From the NCBI GenBank assembly GCA_050952465.1, contig JBMNKZ010000005.1, positions 1 through 64,000 of the forward strand: 64,000 nucleotides of DNA. Reading direction: 5' to 3'. How positions within the stretch are numbered: position 1 is the first letter of the stretch; every line of letters begins with the position of its first letter. The translations under genes and the position numbers were made by a program. This DNA comes from DUPU01 sp050952465 (lineage in GTDB: Bacteria > Bacillota > Dehalobacteriia > Dehalobacteriales > Dehalobacteriaceae). Of the stretch, positions 7,418-15,681 are shown one piece after another. Under the pieces are notes generated by a model, which ran no database searches, had not been told where the DNA came from, and saw nothing but the letters and a program-made list of their open reading frames with translations.

Positions 7418-9342
7418 ACACCCTCCATTTCAATCAGATCACCGAAATTCGTGCCGTATGCGGCTTCAGCGATGATCGGCACATCGAAATCAGTAAAGGG
7501 TTGTTCTTCCATACATGCTTTGACAAAATATACTGCTTCATCGAGCTTGTCTGCTGGGATTTCAAATACCAGCTCATCGTGGATTTGTAAAAAAGGCTTA
7601 AGCCACGGGCGTTCCTTGATGCCTTGGACTATGCGTCCCATTGCCAGCTTGATGATATCGGCGGCGGTACCTTGAATGGGGGTGTTCATGGCACAGCGTT
7701 CGGCAAAAGAACGCTTGCTCCAGTCGGTAGAAAGGATGCCGACAATATACCTGCGGCGGCCGAGCCATGTCTCCGCATATAGCGTAATGGCGGCTCGTTT
7801 CTTTGTTTCGTCCTGCCATTCGGTCAAGCGCGGATAGCCGTTCTTCAGGTTGTCGATGATACCTGCACATTGTTCCTTGGACATATCAAGCCCTGCCTTG
7901 AACTTCAGTGTTTTTTGCAGCCCACTCGGAAATAGCCCGTAAAACACACCGAAGTTGCAGTTCTTTGCGATAGTACGACGCTCCTTGTAGTGCGGTTCAT
8001 TCTTATCCGCCGCCGTTTCGAACGGAATACGGAAAATGACCGAGGTAGTAGCCGCATGAATATCACCGCCGGTTCGATAGGTTTGAAGCATCCGCTCATC
8101 ACGGCAATAAAAAGCACCGACGCGTAACTCTATCTGGGAAAAATCTAATGAGACAATCAAGCTGCCCTTTGGTGCTACGATAAAACCTCGCACACCAACC
8201 GGGTCATTATCTTTGCGCGGGCAGTTTTGTAAGTTCGGGTTACGCGAGGCAAAACGTCCAGTCTCTGTACCCAGGGGCATGAGGTCGGGATGGATTCGCC
8301 CTGTCGCCGTATTGATATGCGTTAAGTACCCGTCAATGTAAGTGCTTTTGAGTTTGCCCCATTTACGGTATTCCTGTACCAGTTCAAACAGGCGAACAAG
8401 CTCCGGACGCTTGTCTCGGCAGTAGTCAGTGAGCATTATCATAGTCGCATCGTCCGCTGCTTCCTGGTGCTTATCGGTTGTTTTCAGTACCGGAAGACCA
8501 AGGTCACTAAAGAGGTACATCTTGAACGCTGATGTCGAGGCATTTGCCCCGATGTCTACGCCACCGGTCATCTCGCCGATTTCAGCACGCAGGGCAATGA
8601 GTTTTTCCTCGGCTTCCTTCTGTCTTTTCAGCATTGTATCAACATCCATCGGAACACCGTTATACTTCATAATGCCGCAATAAACTGCAGTCGGCGATTC
8701 AACGCGCTCCACGATTTCTCTGTGATGGGGCAGGTTTTTGGCAAACCAGTTGTTGAATTTGTGATACAACCGCAAGGTGTAGTCACTATCGGCACAAGCA
8801 TAGGAAAGAGTTTCTTTATCCGCTGGATCCATCTCGTCAAAAAGGCGTCCTTCCGTTACAGTTGCAAAATCCGGGATATTCGCACCGAATAGTGACGTCG
8901 AAAGCAGCTTTAAACCGCTGTCCGACAGGTTACGAAACTCAAATTTACTCTTAAGCGTCAGTTGCGCTGCCGCGATGGTATCATAACAAGGCTCGCATAC
9001 GACGATACCCAGTGCATACAGGAACATCGCCTCAAATGAAAGGTTATGCGCCACCTTGACCACCCTTGGATTTTCAAACACCACTTCTCGCAAGTATTCC
9101 ATCACACCAGTGGGGTCTATTGCATTAACGCCAACCTTATGCGAGAGGGGTATGTACACAGCGCTGTCCTCTTTGACCGAAAGGCTTATGCCAACAATGT
9201 GTGCCTTGTGCGCGTCAAGTGCCGCCTTCGGCTCGTCGCGCCATTCATCGTCCGGCGCTGTCTCAAAGTCAAATGCAACGACGTCCGCACCGCTGATATA
9301 ATCGTGTATTTCTTTATTTGCATAGATAATGTTGTAATCCAT
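7414..9342 (-). CDS. Phage DNA polymerase, family A (PolI-like)
   Basis: The 642-residue protein has a 3'-5' exonuclease domain (VVAFDFETAPD near residue 25; CADSDYTLRLY) and the family A polymerase domain: motif A VSLDFSQIELR near residue 400, motif B with KNCNFGVFYG near 460, and motif C QIHDELVFEI near 587. There is no 5'-nuclease domain, as is usual for phage enzymes. ATG at 9342 is used with GGAG nearby; a TTG four codons upstream is the alternative. It would replicate phage DNA together with the downstream primase. Confidence 0.95.
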   Translation of the reverse strand: MDYNIIYANKEIHDYISGADVVAFDFETAPDDEWRDEPKAALDAHKAHIVGISLSVKEDSAVYIPLSHKVGVNAIDPTGVMEYLREVVFENPRVVKVAHNLSFEAMFLYALGIVVCEPCYDTIAAAQLTLKSKFEFRNLSDSGLKLLSTSLFGANIPDFATVTEGRLFDEMDPADKETLSYACADSDYTLRLYHKFNNWFAKNLPHHREIVERVESPTAVYCGIMKYNGVPMDVDTMLKRQKEAEEKLIALRAEIGEMTGGVDIGANASTSAFKMYLFSDLGLPVLKTTDKHQEAADDATMIMLTDYCRDKRPELVRLFELVQEYRKWGKLKSTYIDGYLTHINTATGRIHPDLMPLGTETGRFASRNPNLQNCPRKDNDPVGVRGFIVAPKGSLIVSLDFSQIELRVGAFYCRDERMLQTYRTGGDIHAATTSVIFRIPFETAADKNEPHYKERRTIAKNCNFGVFYGLFPSGLQKTLKFKAGLDMSKEQCAGIIDNLKNGYPRLTEWQDETKKRAAITLYAETWLGRRRYIVGILSTDWSKRSFAERCAMNTPIQGTAADIIKLAMGRIVQGIKERPWLKPFLQIHDELVFEIPADKLDEAVYFVKACMEEQPFTDFDVPIIAEAAYGTNFGDLIEMEGV

Positions 9343-9357
9343 AAATTGCTCCAATCT

Positions 9358-9401
9358 GCCGCTGGGGTCGGGTGGTCATGTACTACCCGACCTGCGGCTT
9401 T
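9358..9401. repeat. Intergenic inverted repeat between polymerase and upstream gene
   Basis: GCCGC plus GGTCGGGT pair with ACCCGACC plus GCGGC across the gap. No clear T run follows on the operon strand, so this may be an RNA processing or stability structure rather than a terminator. Confidence 0.5.
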
Positions 9402-9406
9402 ATGTT

Positions 9407-10162
9407 TTAAGCGAGCGGCTCAATAACTTCGCCTGTTTCGGGGTCAATGTTTGCAGCTACATCAACGGAGGGTTCGTTGTCGTAGCCGACACGAACGGAG
9501 AATGCTTTGACCTGTTCGGCAAGCCCTGAAATAAGAGCGAATTCCTCGCCCGTTAAATCGCGGTCGACCGAGAACTGCGCTTGTGAATATGCAATACCGC
9601 TGTTGTTGGTAGCCTTTTTTAGGGTGAATTTAGTGACTACCGAATTAGATTTCTTGCCTTTGGAGAGCAGACGCATAATATAGCGAGTAAAGTCCTTAAG
9701 CGATCCGGTCGGAAGGGAGAGGATCATCGGAAAAATCTCGCCCTCCCGGAGCAGATAAATGCGGCGACGGTTTTTACAAGCTTTCGCTCCGTTCTCTCCA
9801 GAACCGAATTTGTTAAACGGACAGCCCGCGCAATCGCCGCCGGGGTTGCCTACGCCGGTGATGCCGTCAAAGCTGCCGCAATCAGGGGGATTGGAGCCGC
9901 CCGTATACTTGTCGGTATAGTAGGCATACAGCGGGTGGTGATGCAGGATAACTGCCGAAAATTCCTTGACGGTTTCAGGACTGTCGGGATTTTCACCGGG
10001 AATTTCAAATACCGTCATACCGGCGGCAGGAATTTTAATGCGTTCAAAACTGCCGGATAAACCGGAAAGTTCCTCGGTGAGCGCATCGTTTAAGTTAAAA
10101 TCTTTCAGTGCCATAAACGCACTGTTCTTGGTGGTAAGAGCTTTGTTTTCGTTGCTTTTCAT
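9407..10162 (-). CDS. Phage protein with Cys cluster, unknown function
   Basis: This 251-residue protein has a conserved-looking core (residues about 85-130) with cysteines in DCGSF, GGDCAGCPFNKFGS and KACKNRR, a possible four-Cys metal or iron-sulphur site. The remainder alternates strands and helices without a recognised motif, ending acidic (DPETGEVIEPLA). It sits between a coiled-coil protein and the DNA polymerase in the replication operon. A single-stranded DNA-binding or recombination accessory role is only a guess from position. RBS AAAGGATG precedes ATG 10162. Confidence 0.65.
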   Translation of the reverse strand: MKSNENKALTTKNSAFMALKDFNLNDALTEELSGLSGSFERIKIPAAGMTVFEIPGENPDSPETVKEFSAVILHHHPLYAYYTDKYTGGSNPPDCGSFDGITGVGNPGGDCAGCPFNKFGSGENGAKACKNRRRIYLLREGEIFPMILSLPTGSLKDFTRYIMRLLSKGKKSNSVVTKFTLKKATNNSGIAYSQAQFSVDRDLTGEEFALISGLAEQVKAFSVRVGYDNEPSVDVAANIDPETGEVIEPLA

Positions 10163-10216
10163 GATATTTTCATCCTTTCATTATTACGAGATTTGCGAGT
10201 AACAAGGTTCTGGGGT

Positions 10217-10249
10217 ACCCACTCCAAATCTTTGATTTGGCAAGTGGGT
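10217..10249. repeat. Hairpin between two replication-operon genes
   Basis: ACCCACT-CCAAATC and GATTTGG-CA-AGTGGGT form a 14-base-pair stem with a TTT loop. No T run follows on the minus strand. It lies in the 94-base gap between the genes at 9407 and 10257. Confidence 0.6.
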
Positions 10250-10256
10250 CAGGTTC

Positions 10257-10679
10257 TTATTTGCGGGTCGCTTTGCGGACACCCACAGTGTTTTTTTCAA
10301 ACACATTGACCAGACCATTAAGCCAATCGGGTAATACATCATCGTTTTCTGATATCTGTTCTCTGACAAAAGCCGATAAGCTGTTGGCGTTGACGGTTTC
10401 GTAAATCAATCCGCCATAACCCTCGGCACGAAGCGCTTCGAACAAATCCTCTTTGCGGTCGGCCATCGATGCTGCACGTGTGGTATTGGTAAGGCAGAAC
10501 ATAGTGCCGGAACGGGTAAAATTCTGCGTTTCGGTATCCGTCATAAGCTGTGCCAGTACAGCGTCGACTTCCTCCAGTTCGGCATTAATGTCCTTGAGGC
10601 TTTGCTCAATTTCCTTTTTCTCATCGCGTAGGGCTTTAAGCCTATCTGCGAGTTCAAACATTTTTTCTGAATTGTCCAT
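10257..10679 (-). CDS. Coiled-coil phage protein, unknown function
   Basis: The 140-residue protein has an amino-terminal heptad region (residues 1-45, RLKALRDEKKEIEQSLKDIN) and a mixed carboxy-terminal domain (DLFEALRAEGYGGLIYETVN, ISENDDVLPDWL). ATG at 10679 is favoured: AAGGAG lies eight bases upstream, and an ATG at 10697 overlaps that ribosome site. It is coupled to the helicase gene. Similar short proteins accompany phage helicase genes; no function is assigned. Confidence 0.65.
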   Translation of the reverse strand: MDNSEKMFELADRLKALRDEKKEIEQSLKDINAELEEVDAVLAQLMTDTETQNFTRSGTMFCLTNTTRAASMADRKEDLFEALRAEGYGGLIYETVNANSLSAFVREQISENDDVLPDWLNGLVNVFEKNTVGVRKATRK

Positions 10680-10696
10680 AGTGAAAATCTCCTTCA

Positions 10697-11340
10697 TTAA
10701 ATAAATGGGTTGTTGCCGTAGCGATAATCATCAACCAGCGTCTTTGCGAGGTTTGCCTTGTTCTTCAATGCTTTCAGCACTTTTTCGTCGACTGTACCTT
10801 GTGCAGTGAGATAGATGTAAGTACATGGCATACGCTGGCCGGCACGATGGATGCGGGCTTTGCATTGCTCGAAATTCGACATTGAGTAATCCAGAGAATA
10901 AAACACCATTGTGCTTGCCGCTGTGAGCGTGATACCCAATCCCGCAGTCGCCACCTGTCCAACAAATATAGGTACATCGGGGTCATGCTGAAATCTTACA
11001 ACCTGCTCGTCGCGGTCTTTTACACCGCCTTTGATGAGTGAATAATTGATGCGTTTTTTCTCAAGCATGGCGCAAATGGCATCCAGTTCCGGTACAAAGC
11101 GGGCGATAATGACGAGCTTGCGGTTCTCCTCCAAAGCCGAATCGATGATATCCTCCAGCACGTCCAGTTTTGCTTTACTAACCTGTTCAGTAGCGCTGCT
11201 TTCATCACTGCCAATGAAACCACCCGTAAGCTGAGACAGACGGAGGAGCTTTGTCAGTACATTTGTGATGGTGACCTCACCGTCAGACAGCTCGGCATAA
11301 CTTTCCTTGACAAGACTCTGATACAGTTTCATTGCCTTCG
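10697..11340 (-). pseudogene. SNF2/DEAD-type helicase, 5'-truncated by IS copy 2
   Basis: Only the second RecA-like half survives: LVIIARFVPELDAI, ATAGLGITLTAAS (motif V) and CKARIHRAGQ (motif VI). The frame is open into the IS boundary at 11340. The Walker A/B half, normally 250 or more residues, is absent and does not occur on the other side of the IS, where unrelated plus-strand sequence begins. Thus DNA was deleted or rearranged at this IS. The remaining 211 residues from ATG 11332 cannot be an active helicase. Confidence 0.9.
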
Positions 11341-11412
11341 CTCTATAGCCCCCTAATAGATTTGGAGAAAATACGTGTAGTATGTTAACATTTTATTAGG
11401 GGGTAGATTTTA

Positions 11413-11724
11413 ATGAAAAACAAGCAATACAGTGATGAATTTAAGGAATTAATAATTAAAGAGTGCCAGGAAACAGGTAATGTGGCCTTAGTAGCCCGGC
11501 GGCATGAGATGTCACCTAACACTATTCATACTTGGTTAATGAAAAATCGAAAAAATGGTTCTGTAAAAGCCTTACCCAAGGCTAAAAAGCAACGCGAGAA
11601 AGCCATGGAAAAAAGACTTAAAGAAGTTAGTACAGAAAATGACAGACTTAAACGTCTACTTGCTGATAAAGAGCTGGAATTAGCTATTTTAAGAGAGTTA
11701 AGGGATATCCAAAACCCTCGGTAG
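11413..11724 (+). CDS. IS3 transposase OrfA (HTH), copy 2
   Basis: The 103 residues are identical to copy 1 OrfA: helix-turn-helix followed by a leucine-rich coiled coil. It begins 72 bases inside the left end. Confidence 0.9.
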   Translation: MKNKQYSDEFKELIIKECQETGNVALVARRHEMSPNTIHTWLMKNRKNGSVKALPKAKKQREKAMEKRLKEVSTENDRLKRLLADKELELAILRELRDIQNPR

Positions 11725-12677
11725 CCGACAGATTTATTATAGCTAAAAGGTGGATAGATAAGGGCTATAACGCTTCTTTAGTCCTTGACTCTGTCGGCCT
11801 ATCTCCATCCACCTATTATCAAAGAGTTAAAGGAATCAAGCCTTATACCGATAATCAGGGATTAAGAAAAAGGACACCTGGGCGAAAAATACCAGGATAC
11901 TCAGTCAACGTAAAAGGTAAGGCGGTTCCTGATGCAATAATAAAGGAAAATATAAAAGAAATAGTTACCGGAGATGGTTTTCCCTATGGCTATAAAAAAA
12001 TTAATGTAACTCTTAAGGAGGATTATCAGCTTATCATAAACCACAAGAAAACATATAGGCTTTGTAAAGAACTAAATATATTAAGACCCCAAAGGAAGAT
12101 ATATCCATATCGTCCTAGAAAGCTGGCGAAAAGAGAAAAAATTACAGCTCCAAACCAGCAATGGCAAATGGACATTAAGTACGGCTATATTGAGGGTATG
12201 GCCAGGTTCTTTTTCCAATTATCCTTGATAGATGTATATGACCGATCAGTAATCGACTATCATCTTGGCTTAAGTGCTACAGCCAGAGATGCCTGTGCTG
12301 TGCTTATAAATTCTCTTAAAAAACGCGGTTTAAAACCTGGTATGGATCTACCGGTAATAAGGACAGACAACGGCCCCCAATTTATAGCTAAGGTATTTGA
12401 AAAAACATGTTCGAAATGGAAATTAACTCATGAAAGAATACCGGTTAAAACACCTAATATGAACGCCTATATAGAGTCTTTTCATTCAATCTTAGAAGAT
12501 GAATGTTATAGCAGAAATGAGTTTACCAGTTTTACAGATGCTTACAAGGTTATAAGTGAATATATGGCTTATTATAATAATCGCCGCAGACATGGCAGTA
12601 TAGGATATATGGCCCCAGCTAAGTATTATGAAGCTGTTAAAAACAGCCAAATAGCTAGGGGAAAAATGATCGCCTAA
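11670..12677 (+). CDS. IS3 transposase OrfB (DDE integrase), copy 2
   Basis: The frame is open from 11670, overlapping orfA in -1. DDE residues lie in QWQMDIKYG, RTDNGPQF and YIESFHSILE. It is identical to copy 1 over the visible translation. It is expected to be made as an OrfAB fusion by frameshifting; no start codon with a ribosome site is visible near 11700. Confidence 0.85.
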   Translation, partial: RAGISYFKRVKGYPKPSVADRFIIAKRWIDKGYNASLVLDSVGLSPSTYYQRVKGIKPYTDNQGLRKRTPGRKIPGYSVNVKGKAVPDAIIKENIKEIVTGDGFPYGYKKINVTLKEDYQLIINHKKTYRLCKELNILRPQRKIYPYRPRKLAKREKITAPNQQWQMDIKYGYIEGMARFFFQLSLIDVYDRSVIDYHLGLSATARDACAVLINSLKKRGLKPGMDLPVIRTDNGPQFIAKVFEKTCSKWKLTHERIPVKTPNMNAYIESFHSILEDECYSRNEFTSFTDAYKVISEYMAYYNNRRRHGSIGYMAPAKYYEAVKNSQIARGKMIA

Positions 12678-12679
12678 GG

Positions 12680-12826
12680 GCAGCCGTTTATCGAAGACCC
12701 TTTACATGGGGGAGGTGCCCGTGTTAGCCTATCTTTGGCTAGGGCCGCTAAATCATTGATGCAGCTGGCCTCGGCCCTAAAGAACACGGGCACCAGGGGC
12801 CCCATGTCAAGGGCGGCTGCTTAGTA
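12680..12826 (+). repeat. Long imperfect hairpin in IS 3' region (copy 2)
   Basis: Within the 217-base tail after orfB, roughly 50-base arms pair through GCAGCCG, CCCTT, ACATGGGG, GGTGCCCGTGTT and AGGGCC. Two small side hairpins (around TTTATCGAAGA and AGCCTATCTTTGGCT) bulge from the 5' arm. There is no open reading frame. It is far longer than a terminator and is present in both copies. Confidence 0.8.
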
Positions 12827-12898
12827 AATTAGAGCTTTCTTAAGTAAGAATAAGTTTTTAAAAGGGTTTTCTCCAATAATGGGGGTTCAAGCCGAGCC

Positions 12899-12926
12899 GA
12901 TTGATTATCTTTTTCGATGATCAATC
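12899..12926. promoter_or_regulatory. Inverted repeat upstream of Panacea antitoxin gene
   Basis: GATTGATTATC and GATGATCAATC pair at ten of eleven positions with a six-base spacer, 34 bases before the ATG. An autoregulated antitoxin operator is plausible for an HTH-containing antitoxin. The site abuts the IS end, so any upstream partner or promoter part has been lost. Confidence 0.45.
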
Positions 12927-12959
12927 AGAAAGTTTGAGAGTTTGAAAGGAGGCCGCCTT

Positions 12960-13958
12960 ATGAATAGGAATAAGACATTTTGCGAGGAATGCAGAAGAGA
13001 TGTCGAATACATGGTAGAAACAGCAACAATTAAGGGTAAACTTAAAGGCGAAGAATATGAGTATACTGGAAAGAAGGCTGTTTGTACGGAATGTGGGAGC
13101 GAAGTCTATGTAGCGGATATAGAGGACGAAAATCTAAAGGCTTTGTATGACACGTACCGTCAAAAAAACGGCATTATTTCGCTGGAGAAGATATTAGAAA
13201 TACCTCAGAAATACAATATTGGAAAACGTCCCCTATCATTGCTTTTAGGTTGGGGAGAAATGACTTTTTCGAGATATTGTGAAGGTGATATGCCTACAAA
13301 ACAGTATTCAGATATTCTTCAAAAGATTTATGATGATCCAGCGTATTATAAAGAATTACTGGAGAAAAATAAGGACAATTTAAAATCTCTGCAGGCATAT
13401 GAAAAAAGTAAGCGGAAGGTACAGGAACTGCTTGGGGAAGAAAACAAAACGGGTTCAAAGCTGGACTCAATTATCCAATATCTGCTTTATAAATGCGAGG
13501 ACATAACTCCTTTAGCTTTACAAAAGGCGCTATATTATGTCCAGGGTTTTTATTATGCTTTTGAAGGACGGTTTCTTTTTGAAGAAGACTGTGAGGCATG
13601 GGTTCATGGACCGGTTTACAGAGATATATATAACAGGTATTCATCTTATCGGTTTGACCCCATTGAGAGTGTTGAAGCTTTCGATGAATCAGTTTTTACA
13701 ACTGCTGAAAAAGCGATATTGGATAGCGTTATTAAGAACTTCTGCTGTTATAGCGGAAAAACGCTAGAGAAGTTTACGCATCTGGAGAAACCATGGCGGC
13801 ATACTAGAGACGGTTTGCCGGTGGATGCGCATTCTAATCGTGTAATACCCAAAGAATTGATCGGGAAATATTTTGTAGCTGTAAAAGAAAAATTCAACAT
13901 GCTTACTCCTGGAGATATAGAAGTATATTCGAAAGCTATCTTTGAACAAATAAACTGA
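12960..13958 (+). CDS. Panacea (SocA/DUF4065) antitoxin with zinc finger and HTH
   Basis: The 332-residue protein has a YgiT/MqsA-like zinc finger (CEEC near residue 6, CTEC near 45), an Xre-like helix-turn-helix (LSLLLGWGEMTFSRYCEG, about residues 90-108), and a carboxy-terminal Panacea/DUF4065 domain (YLLYKCEDITPLALQKALYY, EAWVHGPVYRDIYNRY, about 175-320). Panacea domains neutralise many unrelated toxins. ATG 12960 has AAAGGAGG upstream. No toxin-like gene follows; upstream is now an IS, so a partner may have been deleted or it may act alone as a regulator. Confidence 0.8.
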   Translation: MNRNKTFCEECRRDVEYMVETATIKGKLKGEEYEYTGKKAVCTECGSEVYVADIEDENLKALYDTYRQKNGIISLEKILEIPQKYNIGKRPLSLLLGWGEMTFSRYCEGDMPTKQYSDILQKIYDDPAYYKELLEKNKDNLKSLQAYEKSKRKVQELLGEENKTGSKLDSIIQYLLYKCEDITPLALQKALYYVQGFYYAFEGRFLFEEDCEAWVHGPVYRDIYNRYSSYRFDPIESVEAFDESVFTTAEKAILDSVIKNFCCYSGKTLEKFTHLEKPWRHTRDGLPVDAHSNRVIPKELIGKYFVAVKEKFNMLTPGDIEVYSKAIFEQIN

Positions 13959-13980
13959 TATTTTTAGCTTCCTTTAAGGT

Positions 13981-14030
13981 GAGATTTTCATGAGATGAAA
14001 AACACAGGTATCCCATATATAATGATATCG
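13981..14030 (+). promoter_or_regulatory. Repeated activator-type promoter, unit 1
   Basis: Two GAGAT motifs 11 bases apart (13981, 13992) are followed by TATAAT at 14018-14023 and no -35 consensus. Unit 2 at 14343 has the same motifs with the same 37-base distance from the first GAGAT to the -10. This suggests an activator-bound late promoter. Confidence 0.6.
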
Positions 14031-14050
14031 TGAAAAAATGACATTAAAAC

Positions 14051-14079
14051 GCATAAGCCCTTCGGGGCTTTTTTTATGC
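14051..14079 (+). terminator. Terminator immediately after promoter unit 1
   Basis: AAGCCC-TTC-GGGCTT with a seven-T run; outer GCATAA/TTATGC bases can extend the stem. It lies about 30 bases after the -10, so it would stop most transcripts unless antiterminated. Confidence 0.75.
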
Positions 14080-14101
14080 CATAAAACAGGAGTGAGGAAA
14101 G

Positions 14102-14344
14102 ATGTACGATAATTGTTTTGGCAGTAACGGAAGGAATGGCTGCAATATCCTGACTGTACACAAGTGTCAGCAAGATAAATGTTCCTTCTATAAAAGCACC
14201 CAGGAGTTAGAGGAAGATAGAAAAAAGGCTTATCTTTTGCTTGCAGCTTTACCACCCGATATGCAGCGGTATATCTCCGATAAGTATTATAACGGTAAGA
14301 TGCCATGGTCAAATAGCAAATGTGTTGTTCAATATTCCAGATGA
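14102..14344 (+). CDS. Small Cys-rich phage protein, unknown function
   Basis: The 80-residue protein has Cys at NCFG, GCNI, KCQQDKCSFYK and KCVV. The central CxxxxC arrangement suggests metal binding. RBS AGGAGTGAGGAAAG precedes the ATG. It is placed between the two promoter/terminator units and before HNH, as in other clostridial phages; no function is recognised. Confidence 0.7.
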   Translation: MYDNCFGSNGRNGCNILTVHKCQQDKCSFYKSTQELEEDRKKAYLLLAALPPDMQRYISDKYYNGKMPWSNSKCVVQYSR

Positions 14345-14395
14345 GATTTTTATGAGATGAAATTCATTATAAATCCAAATATAATGGTATTGTGA
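14343..14395 (+). promoter_or_regulatory. Repeated activator-type promoter, unit 2
   Basis: GAGAT at 14343 and 14354, TATAAT at 14380-14385, and a conserved GTGAAAA just downstream match unit 1. It overlaps the stop of the preceding small gene and would serve HNH, terS and downstream genes. Confidence 0.6.
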
Positions 14396-14407
14396 AAAGT
14401 TATGGAT

Positions 14408-14446
14408 AAGCCTTCATGGGATGAACCTGTGAGGGCTTTTTTTATA
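14408..14446 (+). terminator. Terminator after promoter unit 2
   Basis: An imperfect stem of AAGCCTTCA with TGTGAGGGCTT is followed by seven T. It separates promoter unit 2 from the HNH gene at 14467, repeating the attenuator design of unit 1. Confidence 0.6.
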
Positions 14447-14466
14447 CCCGTAAAGGAGGTGGCCAG

Positions 14467-14853
14467 ATGCCAAGAAAACCAAAAAGGCCTTGCTCCTTTC
14501 CCGGCTGTCCTGAACTGACGGACGGAAGGTACTGCGACATGCATCAAAGGCAAGTGGATGCTTATTACAACAAATACGAACGAGATCCCCAAACAAGAAA
14601 ACGCTATGGCCGGAGATGGAAACGCATCAGGGACAGATATATCTCAGAGCATCCGCTTTGCGAGGAGTGCCAAAAGTACGGAAGGCTTACACCAGCCGAA
14701 GAGGTACATCATATTATCCCTTTATCCAAAGGCGGAACCAATGCAGACAATAACCTTATGAGCCTGTGCAAGACAATGTCACTCATCGCTCACTGCTCGC
14801 GAAGGAGAACGATGGGCAAGACGGTAGGGGGGTCAAAATCTCTGGCGGAGTAG
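14467..14853 (+). pseudogene. HNH endonuclease, carboxy end frameshifted
   Basis: It matches the prophage A HNH over residues 1-103, including CSFPGCPELTDGRYCDMH, CEEC and HHIIPLSKGG. At about 14773 one extra A (ACAATG for ACATG) shifts the frame, replacing CHSSLTAREGERWARR with an unrelated 25-residue tail. The final Cys-His of the zinc site and HNH core is lost. Deleting one base restores an ending at TAG 14827 like prophage A. RBS AAAGGAGG. If real, packaging nuclease activity should be impaired. Confidence 0.85.
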
Positions 14854-14947
14854 TTTTGTGCAACGGGCGGGGGGTCACGCGCGAAAAATCGCAGTTTCAA
14901 ACGGGGTATATCCCCTGTTTATTTTTACATGAATCGAGGTGATGTGT

Positions 14948-15499
14948 ATGGCAAAGGACGGTACCAACCGCGGCGGGGCACGTATCGGTGCAGGACAGAA
15001 GAAAAAACCTCTGGCGGATAAGATTTTGGAAGGAAATCCCGGCAGACGAAAGCTCATGGTAATGGAGTTTACGGATGCTGCGGAACTGGAAGGAGAGAGC
15101 ATGCCGCCACCGAGGGATTATCTTGCTGCAAAGCAGAAGAACGGAAAAACAACACTGGCGGTGGAAATATACGAAAAAACATGGCAGTGGCTTAAGGAAC
15201 GCAGGTGTGTTCACCTTATCCCTGCGCAGCTTATAGAGCAATATGCCCAGAGTGTGGCGCGGTGGATCCAGTGCGAGGAATGTATCACTGAATTTGGCTT
15301 TCTTGCTAAGCATCCGACGACTGGCAATGCCATCCCGTCACCTTATGTGGCTATGAGTCAAAGCTTTATGAAACAGGCCAATAACCTGTGGTATCAAATT
15401 TATCAAGTCGTGCGGGAAAACTGTGCTACCGAATACAAGGGGGCCACTCCCCACGATGATGTGATGGAAAAACTACTGACAGCCAGGAGGGGTGGCTGA
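14948..15499 (+). CDS. Phage terminase small subunit (P27 family)
   Basis: The 183-residue protein begins MAKDGTNRGGARIGAGQKKK, a basic DNA-binding start typical of P27-type TerS. A helical body follows (WLKERRCVHLIPAQLIEQYA; KHPTTGNAIPSPYVAMSQ), with an acidic/basic tail. ATG 14948 is chosen six bases after GAGGTG; the prophage A homologue begins at the equivalent GTG. It recognises the phage packaging site and feeds DNA to TerL (21449). It overlaps the next gene by TGATG. Confidence 0.9.
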   Translation: MAKDGTNRGGARIGAGQKKKPLADKILEGNPGRRKLMVMEFTDAAELEGESMPPPRDYLAAKQKNGKTTLAVEIYEKTWQWLKERRCVHLIPAQLIEQYAQSVARWIQCEECITEFGFLAKHPTTGNAIPSPYVAMSQSFMKQANNLWYQIYQVVRENCATEYKGATPHDDVMEKLLTARRGG

Positions 15500-15681
15500 T
15501 GCATAAAACAAATTCAATCTTTCTTAGGGAACTAAGAAAATATAAAGACCATTTAACGAAGCAGCAGTTTAAGACTCTGCGGGGACAAGTAATAAACGGA
15601 GATTGTGAGGGCGCAAAAAAGGGTCTTAAGAAAATATTGAACAGGAGAATGCAGCATGAACATACAAAAAATATCTGTTGA
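15499..15681 (+). CDS. Small basic phage protein, unknown function
   Basis: This 60-residue, lysine-rich helical protein (LRELRKYKDHLTKQQFKTLR) starts within the TerS stop and runs 26 bases into the methylase gene. Short genes of this kind commonly lie between terS and methylase in clostridial phages. No motif. Confidence 0.65.
   Translation: MHKTNSIFLRELRKYKDHLTKQQFKTLRGQVINGDCEGAKKGLKKILNRRMQHEHTKNIC

Larger units (their letters stand above)
11341..12894 (+). mobile_element. IS3-family insertion sequence, copy 2 (1554 bp)
   Basis: It has the same ends, length and encoded proteins as copy 1 but inverse orientation. Flanks are TTCG on the left and AGCC on the right, so there is no target duplication. 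It joins the broken helicase of prophage A to the Panacea-gene promoter of prophage B. The absence of a duplication and of the helicase remainder points to a deletion or recombination event at this copy. Confidence 0.9.

Noticed and set aside
5415..12894. Inversion of the segment between the two IS copies
   Set aside because: Copy 1 flanks rejoin one gene with a target duplication, so copy 1 is a simple insertion and no inversion between the copies has occurred.
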